From the NCBI GenBank assembly GCA_035686305.1, contig DASRZP010000046.1, forward strand, positions 1-34,755: DNA of 34,755 nt, in the 5' to 3' direction. A program made the position numbers and the translations under genes. The notes beneath the pieces are model-generated. The model was not told the DNA's origin and searched no databases. It was given only the letters and a program-made list of their open reading frames with translations. This stretch comes from Thermodesulfovibrionales bacterium. Lineage in GTDB: Bacteria; Nitrospirota; Thermodesulfovibrionia; Thermodesulfovibrionales; UBA9159. Shown piece after piece: positions 1 to 10,315 of this stretch (the stretch's first letter is position 1; every line of letters starts with the position of its first letter).

Positions 1-1050
1 TCCGAAAAGGAGGTGAGGAGGGCCTTTGAGGATATCTTCTCAAAGGCAAAGGGCAGGATAATCATCGCAACCTTTGCGTCGAATATCCACAGGATACAGC
101 AGGCGGTCGACGTGGCGGGCATGTTCGGAAGGAAGGTGATCCTCTGCGGCAGAAGCATGATCTCGAATGCTCAGATAGCCCTTGACCTCGGTTATCTCAG
201 GATACCCCGCGATACCTGGCTGCGGCTCGAGGACCTGAAAAACCTCAGGGACGAGGAGACGGTGATCATCACTACCGGCAGTCAGGGTGAGCCGATGAGC
301 GTGCTTTCGAGGATCGCAACAGGCGAGCACAAGACGATCCAGGTGGCTGAGGGAGATACGGTCATCCTCTCCGCCAAGATCATTCCCGGGAATGAGCGCT
401 CCATCGGAAGGATCATCAACCATCTCTTCAGGCGTGGTGCGACGGTCATCTATGAGAAGGTCTCGGAGATCCACGTTTCGGGCCACGCATCAAAGGAGGA
501 ATTGAAGCTCATGCTGAACATGGTCAGGCCGAAGTACTTTATGCCGATCCATGGGGAGTTCAGGCACCTCTCCTACCATGCCCTGCTCGGAGAAAAGGTC
601 GGGATACCGAAGGAGAATATTTTTATCCTCGAAAATGGTGAGGTCCTCGAAATATCAGAAAGCGGCGCGAGAAGAAACGGTAAAGTCAATGCGGGGAGGG
701 TCTTTATCGACGGCAAGGGAATGGGCGATGTGGAGGATATGGTCCTCCGCGACAGGCGCAGGCTTGCTCACGACGGCATTGTCCTCATCCTCGTAACGGT
801 CGAGAAACATACCGGGACGATTGCCTCGGGGCCTGAGATCATATCGAGGGGATTTATCTTCGAAGACGCCTCTCCTGAGGTGATGAACGACGTGAGGGAG
901 CTTGTGTCAAATACGCTGAAGGACCTCGACAAGGAGATCATCACCGATACATCATTGCTCCAGGCAAAGCTGAGGAGCGTCCTCAAGAAATACCTCAGGA
1001 ACACCATGGAACGGAGGCCCATGATCATGCCGATCATCGTCGAGGTTTGA
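1..1050 (+). CDS. rnj: Ribonuclease J, C-terminal part (5' end outside window)
   Basis: The reading frame is open from the first base, so the gene starts upstream; 349 codons are visible against about 550 for the family. RNase J is a cytoplasmic metallo-beta-lactamase/beta-CASP nuclease that degrades and matures RNA by endonucleolytic and 5'-3' exonucleolytic cleavage. Visible landmarks are the beta-CASP motif TTGSQGEPMSVLSRIA, the stretch GNERSIGRIINHLFRRGA, then VSGHASKEEL and PKYFMPIHGEFRHL, which carry late His ligands of the active site. A C-terminal domain follows. The N-terminal HxHxDH metal motif lies outside the window. The next gene starts 22 bases later in the same direction. Confidence 0.93.
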   Translation, partial: SEKEVRRAFEDIFSKAKGRIIIATFASNIHRIQQAVDVAGMFGRKVILCGRSMISNAQIALDLGYLRIPRDTWLRLEDLKNLRDEETVIITTGSQGEPMSVLSRIATGEHKTIQVAEGDTVILSAKIIPGNERSIGRIINHLFRRGATVIYEKVSEIHVSGHASKEELKLMLNMVRPKYFMPIHGEFRHLSYHALLGEKVGIPKENIFILENGEVLEISESGARRNGKVNAGRVFIDGKGMGDVEDMVLRDRRRLAHDGIVLILVTVEKHTGTIASGPEIISRGFIFEDASPEVMNDVRELVSNTLKDLDKEIITDTSLLQAKLRSVLKKYLRNTMERRPMIMPIIVEV

Positions 1051-1072
1051 TGCTTGGTGAAGGGAGAGGACC

Positions 1073-1270
1073 GTGGAACAGGATGAAGGCATAGATACCG
1101 GAAAGCACGACGGAAAGGAAAGGAAGAGGTTTTTTGACAGGTATGGACCACCCATTGTTCTGGCCGGCATCGTCATATACCTTGCCCTCTTGATAACAGG
1201 GGTTATTGCGGAGATCTTCAAGATACAATCCATCCTGGACTGGTGGATATGGCGTCCGCCGGGGAAGTAG
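1073..1270 (+). CDS. Small single-pass membrane protein
   Basis: A 65-residue protein with a GTG start preceded by a good Shine-Dalgarno (GGGAGAGG, 1062-1069). The N-terminal 24 residues are highly charged (acidic, then KERKRFF). One hydrophobic segment (about residues 28-48, IVLAGIVIYLALLITGVIAE) should span the membrane, followed by a short Trp-rich tail (ILDWWIWRPPGK). It sits 22 bases after the RNase J gene and is probably cotranscribed with it. I do not recognise a named family. The ribosome-binding site, the codon use and the clear membrane segment make it likely real. Confidence 0.6.
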   Translation: MEQDEGIDTGKHDGKERKRFFDRYGPPIVLAGIVIYLALLITGVIAEIFKIQSILDWWIWRPPGK

Positions 1271-1403
1271 ACCGGCATCCCCCCATATTACAGCCCACAA
1301 GATAATGGCACCCTACTTCTTATCAATGCTGTATTTGCCCGGCTCGAGTGAAGAAGGAAGACTTTTTGCGCATTGTAAATGAGAACATGGTCTAAATTCA
1401 ATC

Positions 1404-1412
1404 TGTTATAAT
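1404..1412 (+). promoter_or_regulatory. Putative extended -10 promoter upstream of ftsK
   Basis: A perfect TATAAT hexamer (1407-1412) is preceded by TGT, giving the extended -10 pattern TGnTATAAT. It lies 44 bases upstream of the ftsK start codon. No good -35 hexamer is present at 16-18 bases, which extended -10 promoters tolerate. Assigned from sequence pattern only. Confidence 0.45.
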
Positions 1413-1456
1413 CAAGGCGTTAATCTTTTATGATACGCGCATGGTCCTGCTAATAC

Positions 1457-3574
1457 ATGGATGAACGGCTGAAAAGGATAAGGCAGGAGGTCGCCGGGGT
1501 CGTCGCCCTCCTCTGCAGCGTCTATATTCTCCTGAGCCTCGTCACCTACTCGAAGTGGGATCCTTCCTCCTTTGTCTTTTCGACCCTTCCTGCGAAAAAT
1601 TACGGGGGCGTCGTCGGTTCATATATCTCCGACCTCCTGATATCGGCCATGGGTCTCGTCGCCTTTGCAATCCCCGCTGTCCTCGCTGTCTATGGCATGA
1701 AGAGATTGCTCGGAAGGGAAGGCCATTGGATTTACGTCTTCGGCACGTTCCTCTTTCTGCTCTCTTCTTCGCTCTTTTCAGCCTTGGTCGCCTTTACCTT
1801 CGGCTTCGCTTCACCGAATGATGCGGGCGGCGTGGTCGGCCAGATGCTCTCGGACCTGCTGAAAGGCCTCCTGTCTCTCCCGGGTGCATACATATTTTCT
1901 TTGGCACTCTGGCTTTCTTCTCTCATAATCCTCAGTCCTGTCTCGCTGGTATCGGTCATCATGAACATGAAGAGGCCCGGAATCCCTGAGGATGCCGGAA
2001 CATCAGCTAAGGCCGAAGAGCTTGTCATTGTTTCTTCAGAGAGTGAAACAGTGAGCGATGAGCCGATTATCCACGGAGAGCCTCTTGCTTTCGAAGAGGT
2101 CGAACTTTCCCGTCCTCCTCAGGAGAAGCCTTCGAAAGAAGCCCCTTCCCTCCCCGACTCAGGCACCAGGGCGCTGAAGGAGGGGGAATACGCTCTGCCA
2201 CCTCTTGAACTGCTCAAAGCGGCTGATTCGATATCGTCGAGGCCTTCGAAGGAAGACATGCTTTCGAGTTCGTCGCTCCTTGAACGGAAACTCAAGGACT
2301 TCGATGTTGAAGGTAAGGTGACCCAGGTCCATCCGGGGCCCGTTGTCACCATGTATGAATTTGAACCGGCGCCCGGTGTGAAGATCAACAGGATTGTTTC
2401 CCTTTCCGACGACCTTGCCCTCTCTCTCAAGGCCCAGAGCGTGAGGGTATCGACCATTCCGGGCAAGGCAGCCATCGGTATAGAGGTTCCGAACAGAAAC
2501 CGGGAAACGGTCTCGATCCGTGAGATCATATCTTCGGAAAACTACAAGAAGAGTCATACGAAGCTCACCCTTGCCCTCGGTAAGGACATCTTCGGCAACC
2601 CGATTGTTGCAGACCTTTCGAAGATGCCCCACCTCCTCGTAGCAGGAGCTACCGGTTCCGGGAAGAGCGTCTCGATAAACTCGATGGTGGTGAGTATCCT
2701 CTACAAGGCGACGCCAAGGGAAGTGAAGATGCTCATGATAGACCCCAAGCTCCTTGAACTCTCATATTACGAGAATATACCTCACCTCATCTCTCCGGTG
2801 ATAACGGGCGCAAAAGAGGCTGCCGAGGCATTGAGGAAGATGGTCTTTGAGATGGAGCGGCGATACCGGCTCCTCGCAGAAAAGGGTGTGAGGAATATCG
2901 AGGGATTCAACAGGGTCGTGCCCGACGGTGAGCAGCTCCCGTATATCGTGATATTCATTGATGAGCTTGCAGACCTCATGTTTGCGTCGGGTAACGAAGT
3001 TGAGGATGCTATTGCGAGACTTGCCCAGATGGCGAGGGCCTCCGGCATTCATCTCATCCTCGCGACTCAGAGGCCTTCCGTCGATGTCATAACGGGCGTC
3101 ATAAAGGCAAACTTTCCTGCGAGGATAGCCTTTCAGGTTACATCGCGGATCGATTCGAGGACCATCATCGACTGCCAGGGGGCCGAACAGCTCCTCGGAA
3201 AGGGGGATATGCTCCTTATGCTGCCCGGCTTGAGGATCATCCGCGTCCATGGGGCGCTTGTAACGGAGGAGGAGATAAAGGGGATTACCGATTTTATAAC
3301 TCCCCAGGGGATCCCTGACTACTCGATCTTCGAGAGCATACGGATCGAGGAGGCAGGACAGGAGAACGACGGTGCGGAAAAGGATGATATGTACGACAAG
3401 GTCCTGGAATTTGCCGAGTCCGTCGGCGAGGTCTCGATATCATCGATACAGAGGAGATTCAAGATCGGCTACAACAGGGCCGCTAGGATCATGGAACTCA
3501 TGGAAGACGACGGTCTTGTTGGTCCGCCGCGGGGAGCCGGAAAGCCGAGGGATTACCTTGGAAGAAAGAGATAG
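1457..3574 (+). CDS. ftsK: DNA translocase FtsK
   Basis: A septal DNA pump that moves chromosome ends through the closing division site and activates dimer resolution. The 705-residue protein has several hydrophobic segments in residues 1-170 (four predicted membrane spans), then a short acidic/Ser-rich linker (about 175-260), a shortened form of the long E. coli linker. The motor follows: an alpha-type domain (KVTQVHPGPVVTMYEFEPAPG), Walker A GATGSGKS near residue 398 and Walker B YIVIFIDELADLM near residue 498. A C-terminal winged-helix gamma domain (about 637-700) should read KOPS-like polar DNA signals. The ATG start is the only one in frame near the promoter; no strong Shine-Dalgarno is seen. 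It appears to be transcribed alone; 184 bases without a gene follow. Confidence 0.96.
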   Translation: MDERLKRIRQEVAGVVALLCSVYILLSLVTYSKWDPSSFVFSTLPAKNYGGVVGSYISDLLISAMGLVAFAIPAVLAVYGMKRLLGREGHWIYVFGTFLFLLSSSLFSALVAFTFGFASPNDAGGVVGQMLSDLLKGLLSLPGAYIFSLALWLSSLIILSPVSLVSVIMNMKRPGIPEDAGTSAKAEELVIVSSESETVSDEPIIHGEPLAFEEVELSRPPQEKPSKEAPSLPDSGTRALKEGEYALPPLELLKAADSISSRPSKEDMLSSSSLLERKLKDFDVEGKVTQVHPGPVVTMYEFEPAPGVKINRIVSLSDDLALSLKAQSVRVSTIPGKAAIGIEVPNRNRETVSIREIISSENYKKSHTKLTLALGKDIFGNPIVADLSKMPHLLVAGATGSGKSVSINSMVVSILYKATPREVKMLMIDPKLLELSYYENIPHLISPVITGAKEAAEALRKMVFEMERRYRLLAEKGVRNIEGFNRVVPDGEQLPYIVIFIDELADLMFASGNEVEDAIARLAQMARASGIHLILATQRPSVDVITGVIKANFPARIAFQVTSRIDSRTIIDCQGAEQLLGKGDMLLMLPGLRIIRVHGALVTEEEIKGITDFITPQGIPDYSIFESIRIEEAGQENDGAEKDDMYDKVLEFAESVGEVSISSIQRRFKIGYNRAARIMELMEDDGLVGPPRGAGKPRDYLGRKR

Positions 3575-3758
3575 GGACCGATATCCTGCCGCCTGCATTC
3601 TTGTTCTTGCAGGGCCGTCATAACCCAGCCCTTTTCGGGGACCTTCAAGGATGTCATCACGAAAGGGAGCATTGAATCATGTCCGTGAGCATATAACCCG
3701 GGACGGTCCGGAATGGCCTGACGATGAAGAAGCCCATTACCGGTATAGCTGAGGCCCG

Positions 3759-6323
3759 ATGGACCTAGATGAACTTCGGGAACTCTTGCGGAAGGGGTAC
3801 AACGGCAGGCAACTGACATCCCTCTTGACGGACAGGACCGATTCCCTGCTGAGTGAGATCTTTTCGTCAATCGACTCTTCGTCAGGCCTCTGTCTTATGG
3901 CTGTCGGCGGGTACGGCAGGGGAGAACTGTCGCCCCATTCCGATATCGACATCATGCTCTTTGCCAGGGACAGGTCTTCCTCGGAAAGGGCGTCTGAGGT
4001 CCTCTATAAACTCTGGGACACGAAACTGACGATCGGCCATTCCTTCAGGACTGCCGCGGACTGCATCAGCGAGGCGAGAAAGGATGTAAGGACGAGGACC
4101 TCCCTCCTCGAGCACCGGTACATTGCGGGAGATGAGGGCCTTTACCGGTACTTCCTCCATGCCGTTTATCCGGAGATAGCCTTCAGGGAGCCGAGGAGAT
4201 TCATAGTCGAGAAGCTGAGGGAGGTCGAGCAGCGGCACAGGAAGATCAGCGACTCGGTCTTTATGCTCGAGCCTCATGTAAAGGAAGGGAGGGGCTGCCT
4301 GAGGGACATCCATACGATGATATGGCTGGCGGGCGTTAAACTGAGAATGCGGTCTTTTGACGACCTCGCAGCTGTCCTCACGAAAGAAGATTTCCGAAAA
4401 CTGAACAGGGCCTACAGTTTCATCCTGAAGGTGAGGTTCTGCCTCCACCTCCTCGGCGGGCGGAGAAATGATGTCCTCTCATTCGAATTCCACGATGCCA
4501 TTGCAGAGATGCTGCAATTCAGAGCATCGAAGGGTTTTCTTTCATCGGAGCGGTTCATGAGGTATTTCTATCTCAAGACATCGATCATCAATGACGTGAC
4601 GTCACGGACCCTTGATATGTTCAGCTCCCCACCAAGAGATCCTGAAGGGGGTAGGGAGAGCAGGATAGCGCATTTCTTCTATGCAAAGAAGGCGATAACG
4701 GACCATTTTTCGCTCTCGAGGAACTGCATCGTTGCAAATAACGGTGACCTGAGAGCACGGCCCGAAAGAATCATCGAGGCATTCTACTGCATGTCGAATA
4801 CAGGGAAGCGATTCAGTCCGAGGCTGAAGGCCGAGATCAGGAAGAGCCGTCTTCACATCAACAGGGCCTCCAGGAGATCACATCATGCTGTCGAGCTCTT
4901 TATGAAGATCGTCAGGGGTGACAGGGCTTATGAGACCTTGAGAGAGATGCACAACAGCGGCGTCCTCGGCAGGTTTGTCCCTGAGTTCGGAGGCCTCAGC
5001 TTTCTTGTCGTCTATGAACCCTATCACCGGTACACGGTAGACGAGCATACGCTCCATGCCATCAGGAAGTTGGAGGAACTGAGAAACACGAAATACCGGA
5101 ACCTCGAACATCTCTCGGCAGTATTGAAAAAAGTCCGGTTGAAGGAGGTCCTCATTCTCGCCCTCCTCCTCCATGACATCGGGAAGAAGGGGATCGCACG
5201 GAGCTTTCGTTACGGCGCCGGGGGCGGGCATCATGACGAGGCCGGATACCGGGAGCTCAAGATTGTTATTGAAAGGTTCAATCTTTCTCTTGACATGAGA
5301 TCGATGATCGAGTTCCTCGTGAAGAACCACCTCCTTATGTCAACGGTCGCATTCAAGACGGAGCTCGATGATCCTGAGGTCATTGCGAGGTTTGCCGATG
5401 AAGTAGGAGACAGGGAAAACCTCGATGCCCTCTATCTTCTGACGTACGCAGACATGGCTTCGGTGAGTCCTGATTTCTGGTCGGAATGGAAGGCCTATCT
5501 GCTCAAGGAGCTCTACGAGACCACTTCGCGGTATCTCGAAGGGTCCGGGGACCGTTCCTCAGAGCGTCTGAGGAGATTGTCCGATATGGTCCACCTCTCG
5601 GAGGAGGAGATCGAAGGCATCAGACGCTTTCTCTCGTTCATGCCCGAACGCTACGCCATCTCTACGATCCCCGAAAGGGTATGCGAGGATTACCGGCTCC
5701 ATTCCGGTGTCCTCAAGAAAGGTTTCGGCATGGGACTGCGTGAAGAAGGGGGCGGCACCGCCGAGATATGCGTGGGGGCATGGGACAGGCCCGGCATCTT
5801 TTCGCGGATCGTGGGCGTCCTTTCCTCGCTGAGGATGAATATCTACCGATCGAGAATATACACCGGCAAGGACGGAGTCATCCTTGATAAAATCCAGATC
5901 TCGAACTGGAAGGAACTTTTTTGGGAAGGGATGTTCGAGACATTGGAGGAGAGAATGAGGAAAGCCATCTGCGCCGATGAGGGCGGGGAAGATGATGAGA
6001 GGGTCCTTCACTATATCCGGGAATCACAGGCTTACACGGGCATGCCGTCGGAAGCCTTCGGCAGGTTCGGAGCCTTTATCGAGCTTGACAATGAAAGCTC
6101 AGCTGAATCGAGTATTCTCGAATTTTTTGCCCAGGACAGAATCGGACTCCTTTATGACGTTACGAGTCTGATGCATAGGAAGGATATTGATATAATATCA
6201 GCGAGGATCAATACGGAATCAGGGATCGCCCACGACATCTTCTCGATTCAGCAGAAGGGAAAAAAGGTAGAAGGTAGAATGGTTCACGAGTTGTTGCTGT
6301 CATTATGGGAAAGATTACAATAG
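3759..6323 (+). CDS. glnD: Bifunctional PII uridylyltransferase / uridylyl-removing enzyme
   Basis: GlnD senses glutamine and adds or removes UMP on PII proteins, controlling nitrogen assimilation. The 854 residues match the family length (about 850-900). The nucleotidyltransferase motif GGYGRGELSPHSDIDIM lies at residues 49-65. A GlnD-specific linker region follows, including VDEHTLHAIRKLEEL. The HD hydrolase motif LLLHDIGKKG is near residue 471, and two ACT domains lie at about 668-735 and 786-854 (FFAQDRIGLLYDVTSLM). All domains are intact. A GAGG sequence just before the ATG supports this start. Its end overlaps the longest form of the next gene by 19 bases. Confidence 0.96.
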   Translation: MDLDELRELLRKGYNGRQLTSLLTDRTDSLLSEIFSSIDSSSGLCLMAVGGYGRGELSPHSDIDIMLFARDRSSSERASEVLYKLWDTKLTIGHSFRTAADCISEARKDVRTRTSLLEHRYIAGDEGLYRYFLHAVYPEIAFREPRRFIVEKLREVEQRHRKISDSVFMLEPHVKEGRGCLRDIHTMIWLAGVKLRMRSFDDLAAVLTKEDFRKLNRAYSFILKVRFCLHLLGGRRNDVLSFEFHDAIAEMLQFRASKGFLSSERFMRYFYLKTSIINDVTSRTLDMFSSPPRDPEGGRESRIAHFFYAKKAITDHFSLSRNCIVANNGDLRARPERIIEAFYCMSNTGKRFSPRLKAEIRKSRLHINRASRRSHHAVELFMKIVRGDRAYETLREMHNSGVLGRFVPEFGGLSFLVVYEPYHRYTVDEHTLHAIRKLEELRNTKYRNLEHLSAVLKKVRLKEVLILALLLHDIGKKGIARSFRYGAGGGHHDEAGYRELKIVIERFNLSLDMRSMIEFLVKNHLLMSTVAFKTELDDPEVIARFADEVGDRENLDALYLLTYADMASVSPDFWSEWKAYLLKELYETTSRYLEGSGDRSSERLRRLSDMVHLSEEEIEGIRRFLSFMPERYAISTIPERVCEDYRLHSGVLKKGFGMGLREEGGGTAEICVGAWDRPGIFSRIVGVLSSLRMNIYRSRIYTGKDGVILDKIQISNWKELFWEGMFETLEERMRKAICADEGGEDDERVLHYIRESQAYTGMPSEAFGRFGAFIELDNESSAESSILEFFAQDRIGLLYDVTSLMHRKDIDIISARINTESGIAHDIFSIQQKGKKVEGRMVHELLLSLWERLQ

Positions 6324-9300
6324 GGTCTGTTAAGGCGATGATCAAGAAACCGGGGAAAAAGGTTCTCTTTTGCCTGTCCCTTGCTCTTGCCGTTCTGGCC
6401 CTTGTCCTCGTCACAAGGGGACCCTACATCTCAAATCAGCTCAAGAAACTTGTCCTCCCAGAACTCTCCTCTGCAACAGGCAGGCAGGTGATGGCACGGA
6501 AGATCTCCATCAGCCTCTTCCCCCTTTACATCGATGCCCGGGGACTGAAGGTCTCCGAACACGGAAAGGAGATCCTCCAGGTCCCGAGGATCAAGGGTTA
6601 TGTGGCATTACAGGGACTCCTCAGGAAAGAACTTGTCCTCAAGCGGCTGGTCATCATGGAGCCCTCTGTCAGGACGGATGAATCCCAGGTAAGGGACATC
6701 ATCAGGAGCATAAAGAAGTATCTCGAGGCCGAGAAAAAAGCCCCGTTGAAGGTGGTCGTAAAGGCGATCGTGCTGAATAAGGGGACCTTCGTCTTCAGAT
6801 ACGGTGAGAACTCTTTTTCCGGAAACGGGTTTCGTGGAGAGGCTGTTATCAATCCTGCCGGGGAGCCGGATTCGGCCCGGCCATCGATCCCCAAGCTGAA
6901 CTTCGCGCTTGAGGACCTTTCCTCGAATATCAAGGGCTGGCCTGAGATCAAGAGTGAAGTCAGGGGGTCTCTCGCCGTGAAGGATGATGGAACTGTCGAT
7001 ATTAAGGGAATCCAGGTTGGTGTTTACGGTTCGCTGATGAATGCAAGTGGCACATACGGAAAGGCGGAGGGGAACTTCCAGGTCCGGCTGGGCCTCTTCA
7101 TGGATTCCCTGAAAAGGCTCTTTGGGCTGAAGCGGCGTGGCGAAGGCCAGGTTTCTGCAAAGGGCTCGATCCGTCTCCGTCCCGACGATTTTGCCCGCTC
7201 AGCCGTCGACATGGAGATCAAGGGAGACCTCTACCTCCAGACACTCATGGAGTTGCTTAAGGTGAAGGAGAGGGTTGAAGGAGCGTTGACTTTTAGCGGC
7301 AGTCTCAAAGGCTCTCCTGATCAGCTCATTGGCATGGGAAAGACGCGTCTGAAGAGGGGGAACCTCTTTGATGTCGATCTCGACGAACTGACCTGCACCA
7401 TTACCTACGGGGACGGGAAGCTGAATTTCACCGACGGAAAAGGATCTCTCTATGGAGGGAATGCCGACGCCGAGGCGATTCTCTCAGTCCGCGGACCTGC
7501 ATATTATTCTCTCCATGTGACGTTCTCCGACGTCCAGAGCCCCTCTGCATTCAAGCTTATTCGATGGGATCCGGGGATCCCCCGTGGGAAGGTAAAGGGT
7601 GAATTAAGCGCTTCAGGAGAAACATTCAACCCCTCAGGTTGGTTTGATTATGAGAGCGCTATGGAGGGAAAGGATTTCCTCGGAAGGGTGAAAAAGGTGA
7701 GGGGTTCCTTCAGGTTGAACAATGATCTCCTTACCCTCACCGATACTGAAGTGAATACCCCGAAGACCTCTATCAAGGGCAATGGCGATGTCGACCTCAG
7801 ATCTTCTCTCCTGTCGCTCAGGACGGAGATGAAGACCGCTGATATTACTGATTTGACCCTGCCCTATCTTGAGGACTTCAGAGGCTCGGGGACTGTGTCA
7901 GGAACGGTGACGGGGAAGTTCGATAACCCCGTGATCAGCGCCAAGGCCCGCTTTCAGAACACTTCGTTCATCGGTTATTTTCTCGGGGCTGCGGAGGGCG
8001 AAGTCGAATACCGGAAGGACCTCCTGGACGTTAAGGATCTCGTTGCCGTAGACACCGGAGGCTCTGCAGGGCCTGTAACGACGGTGCTGAAGGGCTCTGT
8101 CGGATTCCCCGAGGCGAAGGAGATCTTCGACTTTAAGGGACCGAAATACGCCCTCAAGGTCTCGGTAAGAAACGGTGATGTGGAGAGGATAACGCGCTTT
8201 GTCTACAAAAGGAAGCTTGAGCCCTATCCATCGGGAAGAGCTGACGTAGATTTCAGCATAACCGGAAAATCTCCGGCGCAAAGGTATCAGGGCTTTCTCA
8301 AGGCAAGGGCCCTGAAGATGGGCGATCTTTCGGCTGATTCCCTCTCCTCGGAATTCTCTTATGACTCTCATGACCTCACCATCAAGAATACGCTCGTGAA
8401 GAAAGGCGATTCCACGGTGACTATCGACGGAAGTGTCTCCCATGATGACCGCTTCAGTTTCAAGGTGTCAGGGAGCAAGGTATTCCTGAAGGACGCGGCA
8501 CTGAAGAACCTCCCTTTTGATGCATATCTCACGTTTAGGGCGGAAGGCAGGGGGACCGTCGACAACCCCGAGATAGATCTGACCGGGACCATCGAGGGAG
8601 GAAGATTCAGAGACGTCCCTGTTGGAGACGGAAGCGTAAAGGCATCCCTCAAAGGCAGGGCGTTGTCCCTGGAAGCGGCCCTCTTTAACGATAGGGTCTT
8701 GCTGAGCGGCAAGGCCGATCTGACGAACACGATGCCGTGGACTGCTCACCTCGATGTCAGATCAGGGAGATATGATTTCCTTCTCGGGTCGTTTCTCAAG
8801 GATCTGCCAGAAGACCTGCTGATAAACCTCAGGGGCTATGCGGAGCTTTCGGGGGACCGGGACCACTTTGCGGCAAAAGCTCTTGTGGACCGTTTAAACA
8901 TGACGGTCTTCGGGAACAGCTTTTCAAATGATTCTGAGATACTGTTTGAAGTGAGGGACAAGAGACTCGCGCTTTCGCCGTTCACGATCAGGGGCGGCAG
9001 CATCTTTTTCAGGATGAGCGGAAGCATGGAAGTGAATAGGGACTATGACCTTGTGATAGAGGGAAGTTCGTCCATGGCGCCGCTGAAATTTTTTTGGAAG
9101 AAGATCGACACCGCGAGGGGTGACGCACAGTATGTCTTTGCCATAACGGGCAACTGGGACAACCCGAAGATCAGCGGCGGCATGCATATCTCGGACGGCG
9201 TCTTCAGTCTAAAGGACCTGCCCTACCATATCAGCTCGCTTAACGGCTATGTCTCGATGGATGAAGACAGGATCATGATAGAGAAACTGTCCTGCAAGAT

Positions 9301-10309
9301 TGGAGGCGGAAGCGTCGAGCTTTCGGGTGTCGCCTATCTTAAGGCGCTGAAGTTACAAAGGTTTCACACCGATGCCGTTCTCAACAATGTGGGACTCGAG
9401 CTCGCAAAGGACTTCCCTGCGAACATAAGCGGGAACCTCCTTTACACCGGCACCCGTGACTCCCAGACGCTGAGCGGGGATGTCAGGATCAACCGTGCTG
9501 CTTACCGGCAGCCCATTGAATGGAAAAGCTGGCTGCTCAAGGCAAAGGCCATGGAGAAGCCCCGCGGCGAGATAGGGGCCCTTGAGAAGACACGGCTGAA
9601 TGTAAGGGTAGAGGGTGCAGACGACATCATCATAAACAATAACATGGCGAGGGCATCGCTGAAGGTGGATATGGTCTTGAGGGGTACCCTTGCCAGCCCC
9701 CTGCTCTTCGGCCGCGTCGAGACGAAGACCGGCATTGTCTTTTTCAGGAATAATGAATTCAGGATCCTCAACGCTACCGCTGATTTTTCCGATCCGAAAC
9801 GGATAAACCCCGTCATGAATATCACTGCCGAGACAACGGTTCAGGGATATGACATACGGATGAGCCTTGAAGGCCAGCTCGACCATTTCACCATGGCGCT
9901 GAGCTCCAACCCCTCTCTCGAAGAGATCGAGATCCTCAGCCTGCTCACCGTCGGCACCCTCTCCAAGGGCGTCCAGGGCGGAATGGGCTACAGTGCAGCA
10001 ACGTCCTTTCTCTCCGGACAGGTCCAGGACCTCGCTCAAGAGCGGGTAAAGAGCATAACGGGCCTCGACAGGATCGGCATGGAGTCTTCTGTCTCAAAGG
10101 TGACGGGAAAACCAGAACAGCGGCTCGTGGTCGCAAAACGTCTTATCGGGGACAAGCTGTCGGTCACCTACTCCACATCGTTCAGTTCCGTTGCAACCGA
10201 CATAATCAGGATTGAGTACAATATCGGTACCAACGTCTCTCTCATCGGGCAGAGGGATGAAGCAGGCGGCTTTGGCGGCGGCATCAAATTCCGGTTCGGC
10301 TTCAAATAG
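6305..10309 (+). CDS. tamB: TamB-family translocation and assembly module protein
   Basis: A long (1334-residue) AsmA/TamB-like bridge protein, anchored in the inner membrane and spanning the periplasm; family members help insert outer-membrane proteins or carry phospholipids across. The N-terminal anchor is KKVLFCLSLALAVLALVLV (about residues 19-37). The middle consists of repeating beta-rich segments. The C-terminal DUF490 region contains FRNNEFRILNATADFSDP and SNPSLEEIEILSLLTVG, hallmark TamB sequences. The first ATG overlaps glnD by 19 bases and has no Shine-Dalgarno. The second ATG at 6338 (preceded by AAGGCG) would remove the overlap and place the anchor closer to the N-terminus, so it may be the true start. 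The BamA-like partner follows 6 bases later. Confidence 0.93.
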   Translation: MGKITIGSVKAMIKKPGKKVLFCLSLALAVLALVLVTRGPYISNQLKKLVLPELSSATGRQVMARKISISLFPLYIDARGLKVSEHGKEILQVPRIKGYVALQGLLRKELVLKRLVIMEPSVRTDESQVRDIIRSIKKYLEAEKKAPLKVVVKAIVLNKGTFVFRYGENSFSGNGFRGEAVINPAGEPDSARPSIPKLNFALEDLSSNIKGWPEIKSEVRGSLAVKDDGTVDIKGIQVGVYGSLMNASGTYGKAEGNFQVRLGLFMDSLKRLFGLKRRGEGQVSAKGSIRLRPDDFARSAVDMEIKGDLYLQTLMELLKVKERVEGALTFSGSLKGSPDQLIGMGKTRLKRGNLFDVDLDELTCTITYGDGKLNFTDGKGSLYGGNADAEAILSVRGPAYYSLHVTFSDVQSPSAFKLIRWDPGIPRGKVKGELSASGETFNPSGWFDYESAMEGKDFLGRVKKVRGSFRLNNDLLTLTDTEVNTPKTSIKGNGDVDLRSSLLSLRTEMKTADITDLTLPYLEDFRGSGTVSGTVTGKFDNPVISAKARFQNTSFIGYFLGAAEGEVEYRKDLLDVKDLVAVDTGGSAGPVTTVLKGSVGFPEAKEIFDFKGPKYALKVSVRNGDVERITRFVYKRKLEPYPSGRADVDFSITGKSPAQRYQGFLKARALKMGDLSADSLSSEFSYDSHDLTIKNTLVKKGDSTVTIDGSVSHDDRFSFKVSGSKVFLKDAALKNLPFDAYLTFRAEGRGTVDNPEIDLTGTIEGGRFRDVPVGDGSVKASLKGRALSLEAALFNDRVLLSGKADLTNTMPWTAHLDVRSGRYDFLLGSFLKDLPEDLLINLRGYAELSGDRDHFAAKALVDRLNMTVFGNSFSNDSEILFEVRDKRLALSPFTIRGGSIFFRMSGSMEVNRDYDLVIEGSSSMAPLKFFWKKIDTARGDAQYVFAITGNWDNPKISGGMHISDGVFSLKDLPYHISSLNGYVSMDEDRIMIEKLSCKIGGGSVELSGVAYLKALKLQRFHTDAVLNNVGLELAKDFPANISGNLLYTGTRDSQTLSGDVRINRAAYRQPIEWKSWLLKAKAMEKPRGEIGALEKTRLNVRVEGADDIIINNNMARASLKVDMVLRGTLASPLLFGRVETKTGIVFFRNNEFRILNATADFSDPKRINPVMNITAETTVQGYDIRMSLEGQLDHFTMALSSNPSLEEIEILSLLTVGTLSKGVQGGMGYSAATSFLSGQVQDLAQERVKSITGLDRIGMESSVSKVTGKPEQRLVVAKRLIGDKLSVTYSTSFSSVATDIIRIEYNIGTNVSLIGQRDEAGGFGGGIKFRFGFK

Positions 10310-10315
10310 GAGAGC